Source of the DNA: Rhododendron vialii
Taxonomy: Eukaryota; Streptophyta; Magnoliopsida; Ericales; Ericaceae
Length of the DNA: 64,000 nucleotides
Reading direction: 5' to 3'
NCBI RefSeq assembly: GCF_030253575.1
Contig: NC_080563.1
Span: 18,409,001-18,473,000, forward strand
Under the pieces are notes generated by a model. The model was not told the DNA's origin and ran no database searches. It saw only the letters and a list, made by a program, of their open reading frames with translations. Below, piece after piece: positions 60,139 to 64,000 of this stretch. Made by a program: the position numbers and the translations under genes. Position 1 is the stretch's first letter. The number at the start of each line of letters is the position of its first letter.

Positions 60139-63100
60139 GTCCTAATCCTATACCCTCACCCACTTTATAATTACCCGCGTTTGCAATCACCCACGAGGAG
60201 TATTTCAATTTCATGGAAAACTTTCATGTTTTATACCATTTTCGTTTGGTTAATAATCATTGATCCTTCTCGTATAGGATGAATATAAGCTCTAGTCGAT
60301 AGTCATACAAGAAAAACAGTTAGAAAATCGCATATGCATCGGCCAGTTTTTCCAGTATGTATTGGGTCCGTTTTTTATTCACAAACCCGTTTACGGCCGA
60401 TACTCAGCCGTTGCGGATAATTTAGGTATTCATAAAATTCATCAAAAATGGTTTTTTATTTTTAATTGAACGACCTCTATTACAGATACCGTTGAACCGT
60501 GACCTCATGTGTCATGATTAAAACCTTGGTGTGAACAAATAGCGCGCGTGCGTGTATGTGTGAGAGAGAGCAGTTAAGCATTTTAACTGTAGTCCAAATA
60601 TATACTTTTGAGGCATAATTTGATGAATGTGAGTTTCAGACTTCCATGCCATTTTGCCCCTGATTACAACTCATATAAACAGAGTAATTCCTCAATAATT
60701 TCTAATAGAGAAGCTCTTGCTGGTATCACATGCATTTCGAATAATTCTGCCGGTATTTTGTAAAGAAAAAAAAAACGTTTCCCTTCTTTATGGGTAAGGA
60801 GAAAATGGCCTGATGGTGCACTTTAGATATTGTTTCCTTGGGTCGGCAGAGGGGCCAAGATGTCGAGTTCACAGGTTGTAAAGCTTTCCATGCGAAACAA
60901 AACTAAACCAATTCCTTGGCTTGATTGACTGACCCAGACATAGTTCACATTCAGATGAACTTTCCCTTTTACCTTTGTCCTCCTATGTTTCCCAATTCCC
61001 AGAGAAATTTTTTGTTGTTTTGAACAGAATCAAACCTCGAAAATGATGCTTTGTAAGACAAGAGAGTGTTTTATTGGTCTTTTAGCTGGCCCCTGAAGTT
61101 GGATTCTGAAACTCTGATTGGTATTTGTCTTCACCATGGTTTTTGAAGACTCCGCGAAGTATTTAGCTAATATGGAAACTTTTTCGGATAGGAAAACTAG
61201 AGATGCGATCTCGAGGGGGAAAAATGTCCGGTGATTTGTGTGAATCTTATTAGAGTAGAAGAGCCATGACAAAAAAATTTGCAGAGAAGTATCTTAACTG
61301 ACTTGGTTTAGGAAATTTTGGGACGGTTATGTTTGTTCGCAGCTTGAATTTCAGCATGAATTTCTTGTGTGTACTGATTGATGGGCGGATAGGCATCATT
61401 TGAACTCTTGATATTCTTCTTTGAATTTTTACAGTGGATTGTTGAGAAAGTTCACATTCTGCTTTTTGCTAGTAAATTTATGCTCTCTTTTTATCGGCAG
61501 TAAATTCGTACTTCTGTTGCCTCAATGATATGTATTGTTGGTTTTGCAATTCTGTGAGAATTTTTTTTTCATCGGCAATTGTGTGAGAATTCTGCATTTG
61601 AATTTTGAAGCACCGAAGACAACTTTAATTTCTCCAATTCTTTGATGGTCATGCATGCTATCTTTCTTGTAGGTCCCCATATAAAGCATTGGCTGTACTT
61701 GGTAGATAGAGAGTAAAGGTTTCATCAATCTATTTTTAGATCTCATGTTGGATTGTGAGTGAAAAGTAAAATTCTGCTGATGTCCATGTAGAGAATTCTT
61801 TCTTTTTTTCTTTTGGTTCAACGGTCAAGGGATCCGGGCCAACTTATGCACACCTTAACTAATCTCCTTTCCAACCCGGTCAAAGGCAAGTCATATATCT
61901 AGGGAATTCACCATAAATTACTTTCTTGCGGCCTGAGCCAAGTATTGAACATTGGTTAATTGTGTGAGGGAGCAAATCCACCAACCAACCGGAGTAACCC
62001 TTGGGCTATCTATATAGAGAATCTGTTGTCATCTAAAAAGTGGAAAAGGAAACAACTTGTTCCTTGGTAGGAAAAGAGCTTTTAATGGACTTGCTCTGAT
62101 AAAGAGTTCTCTCACAGATGATTAGGACACCACTTGTGAGGCCATAGATGCACATCTCAGGAGTAGTTTTGTCTACCCATGTATAGACAGCCTGTCTTTT
62201 TTTATTTGCCAACTTTTTTTTTTTCTTATAAGGATTTTTGACAACATCCAGAAAAGCTGAATATTGCTGCAATACCAAATCCCCTGGACCCCTCCCCCAC
62301 CTTTCAATGACACTATTGGTCTCTGCACTATTAGCAATTTACCCTAGCTCACCCTAGACTGTTACTTGCTATCAAAGTAGTCCTTGTGTCATTTCCCTTA
62401 GTATTTTGAAGACAAACAAAACAGAATGAAGACACGTTTGAAACGTTGAGGGACCATAGTGATATACAAAAAAACTAATAGGACCATGGCATAGTTTAGC
62501 CCTTTTCCTTCTTGTGCTATAGTTTTTGTAGAAAGCCTAATATACCCTCAATAATCGGTAACGTGAGTTGTACATGTTGTTGTATCGCTTGAAATACTAA
62601 AGGAAAGTGACCGGGGGACTACGTTGAAGAGGAAATGAAGGTGCACGGTACAACTTCAAACATTGCAACCACAGGGGGGAAATAAAGAAAAAAATATTCA
62701 TAAAACTTTGGGTCCAACTGTAGCACACATTAGAAAACCTAACCTCTTTCCTTCTAAAGACACAATCATAGGAGTGAAGGGATTTGATCACTTCTTTGTA
62801 AAAACTATGGAACTCCATTCCATTACTGACTATGTGCTTCACATATGGTAGTATCATAGCGGGAATCCTGGGAAAAAAGAGAAGCAGCATATTGAGGAAA
62901 GATATCTTATAGTGTCCTTGCTGTGACCCACAATTGATTTCTTGTCTGATCCATTCTATGCAAAAGTATTCAAAACTCACAAAAGAAAAGGGCAAAATGC
63001 TATCCTATGAGTACCCAGTGAAGTGCATTTATGATTGGCCATAATGTGGCTCAAATTTTAGCAGAAAGGTTAATAGATGTTTCAAACTTTAGACCATTAC

Positions 63101-64000
63101 TTTTGACTATGTTTTCTCTTAGTCCAGCTGCATTTAATTTGTTGAATGAAATAGGACAGTAAGGGGGTGTTCAGATTTTGGATTTTAGACAACAGATTCT
63201 TGGATTATAATTAGAATATGTGATAATTAGAATATGTGAAAGTGTTTGGATGATATGTGAAGAATATATTTTGCAGAGATGTCGCTTTTGGATGTTTAAT
63301 CTAAAAAATAGGTTTTGATTTGTATTTTAACAATTTGTAAGAGTGTTTGGATGTATTTCTACGGAAAGGAGTGGTAACTCAGTATAGAGTGGATGATTCT
63401 AACTGTACTCGTACTCTTTAATAAATAAAAAATTCAAATGAAAATCCAAAAAGCTCCTCTGGATGTGATTTTTGAATTCTTCATTCTAATTTTTGTAAAA
63501 TGCATTTGGGTCTCATTTAAAATTGATTGTGAAATTTTTTTCACCAAAGAGTCTATCCCAAAAAATGCAAAATTCGGTCGCCCACATACCCCCGCAGTGT
63601 CCAAAACTGATACCGTAGTGTCATACTTGTAGATTATTACTTGTACATTAGTGAAGGTCCCATTAGTGTTGGCTGGTTGCATAGTATGGAATTCCATGTT
63701 CATCAGATGTTTTTGAACTCTCAACCAAGAATAGCAAAATCAAGCTACTAAACTGCCATTGGTGCAACGGCTCTGGCACTCTGCCAAAATTTTCTCATAT
63801 TGGGTGCGCACAAGAATGCACCATAACGTTGGTGCTAGGAATAGGAAATGTGATTATATGTGGCATTGCTCGCATTTGCAATTCTAATGGGTATCTATTA
63901 AGTATTGTCAGGTGAGAATTAAAATTGTTTTCAGAACTCTAATGTACTCTAGAACCTTAAATATCCGAAAAGATTCCTTGCCTCTAGAGCAAGATAGCAG
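60139..64000 (+). other. First intron of the BRX-like gene, to window end
   Basis: No further exon was recognised. At about 61,810-62,015 there is a repeat that on the minus strand resembles a SINE (GGTTACTCCGGTTGGTTGG, then TGTTCAATACTTGG). Near 63,164 a MITE-like left end (GGGGGTGTTCAGATTTTGG) starts, with TTAGAATATGTGA repeated just after. The remainder is AT-rich intron-like DNA. Confidence 0.5.

Overview
This window is nuclear DNA of a flowering plant, probably a eudicot. The evidence is plant-only gene families (GRF, PMEI, BREVIS RADIX-type), long AT-rich introns with GT..AG borders, a tRNA-iMet-primed Ty1/copia element, a TRIM, hAT and Stowaway-type MITEs, L1 and RTE LINE tails, tRNA-derived SINEs and long (GA)n/(CT)n tracts. 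The species cannot be named from sequence alone. No prokaryotic operon, CRISPR array or organelle block was seen.

Layout, left to right. 1-4.3 kb is repeat-rich DNA with a long foldback element. 4,283-18,011 (minus) is one 11-exon gene for a 463-residue protein: an N-terminal multi-pass membrane module joined to a C-terminal region with AIR9-like repeats. All splice phases close. Its introns hold many insertions, including a 779-bp hAT-type element that carries a decayed first exon of an SGT1-like gene. A second hAT element with an exact 8-bp target duplication sits 92 bp upstream of its start codon. 22,075-22,704 (minus) is an intronless secreted PMEI-like protein with a His/Lys-rich N-terminus and an Asp-rich tail. 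24,394-30,051 (plus) is a complete growth-regulating factor gene (QLQ and WRC domains, 325 residues) with a miR396 site in exon 2. An RTE fragment lies in its last intron and a young 5'-truncated L1 just downstream.

31,657-37,314 (minus) is a full-length but coding-dead Ty1/copia element with LTRs, PBS, PPT and an exact 5-bp target duplication. 38,811-41,705 (plus) is a four-exon gene for a 202-residue helical, basic protein of unknown function. 41.7-57.9 kb has no convincing gene and is a dense graveyard of MITEs, foldbacks and SINEs, with a cluster at 53.4-54.4 kb. 57.96-64 kb holds a CT-rich leader and the first coding exon of a BREVIS RADIX-like gene; the rest lies beyond the window.

The five genes have no evident shared pathway. 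I found no wholly new biological system. The most unusual items are the gene-fragment-carrying hAT element, a second possible captured GC-rich segment at 20.1-20.6 kb, a family of five related foldback elements, and the reconstructed membrane/AIR9-like gene.
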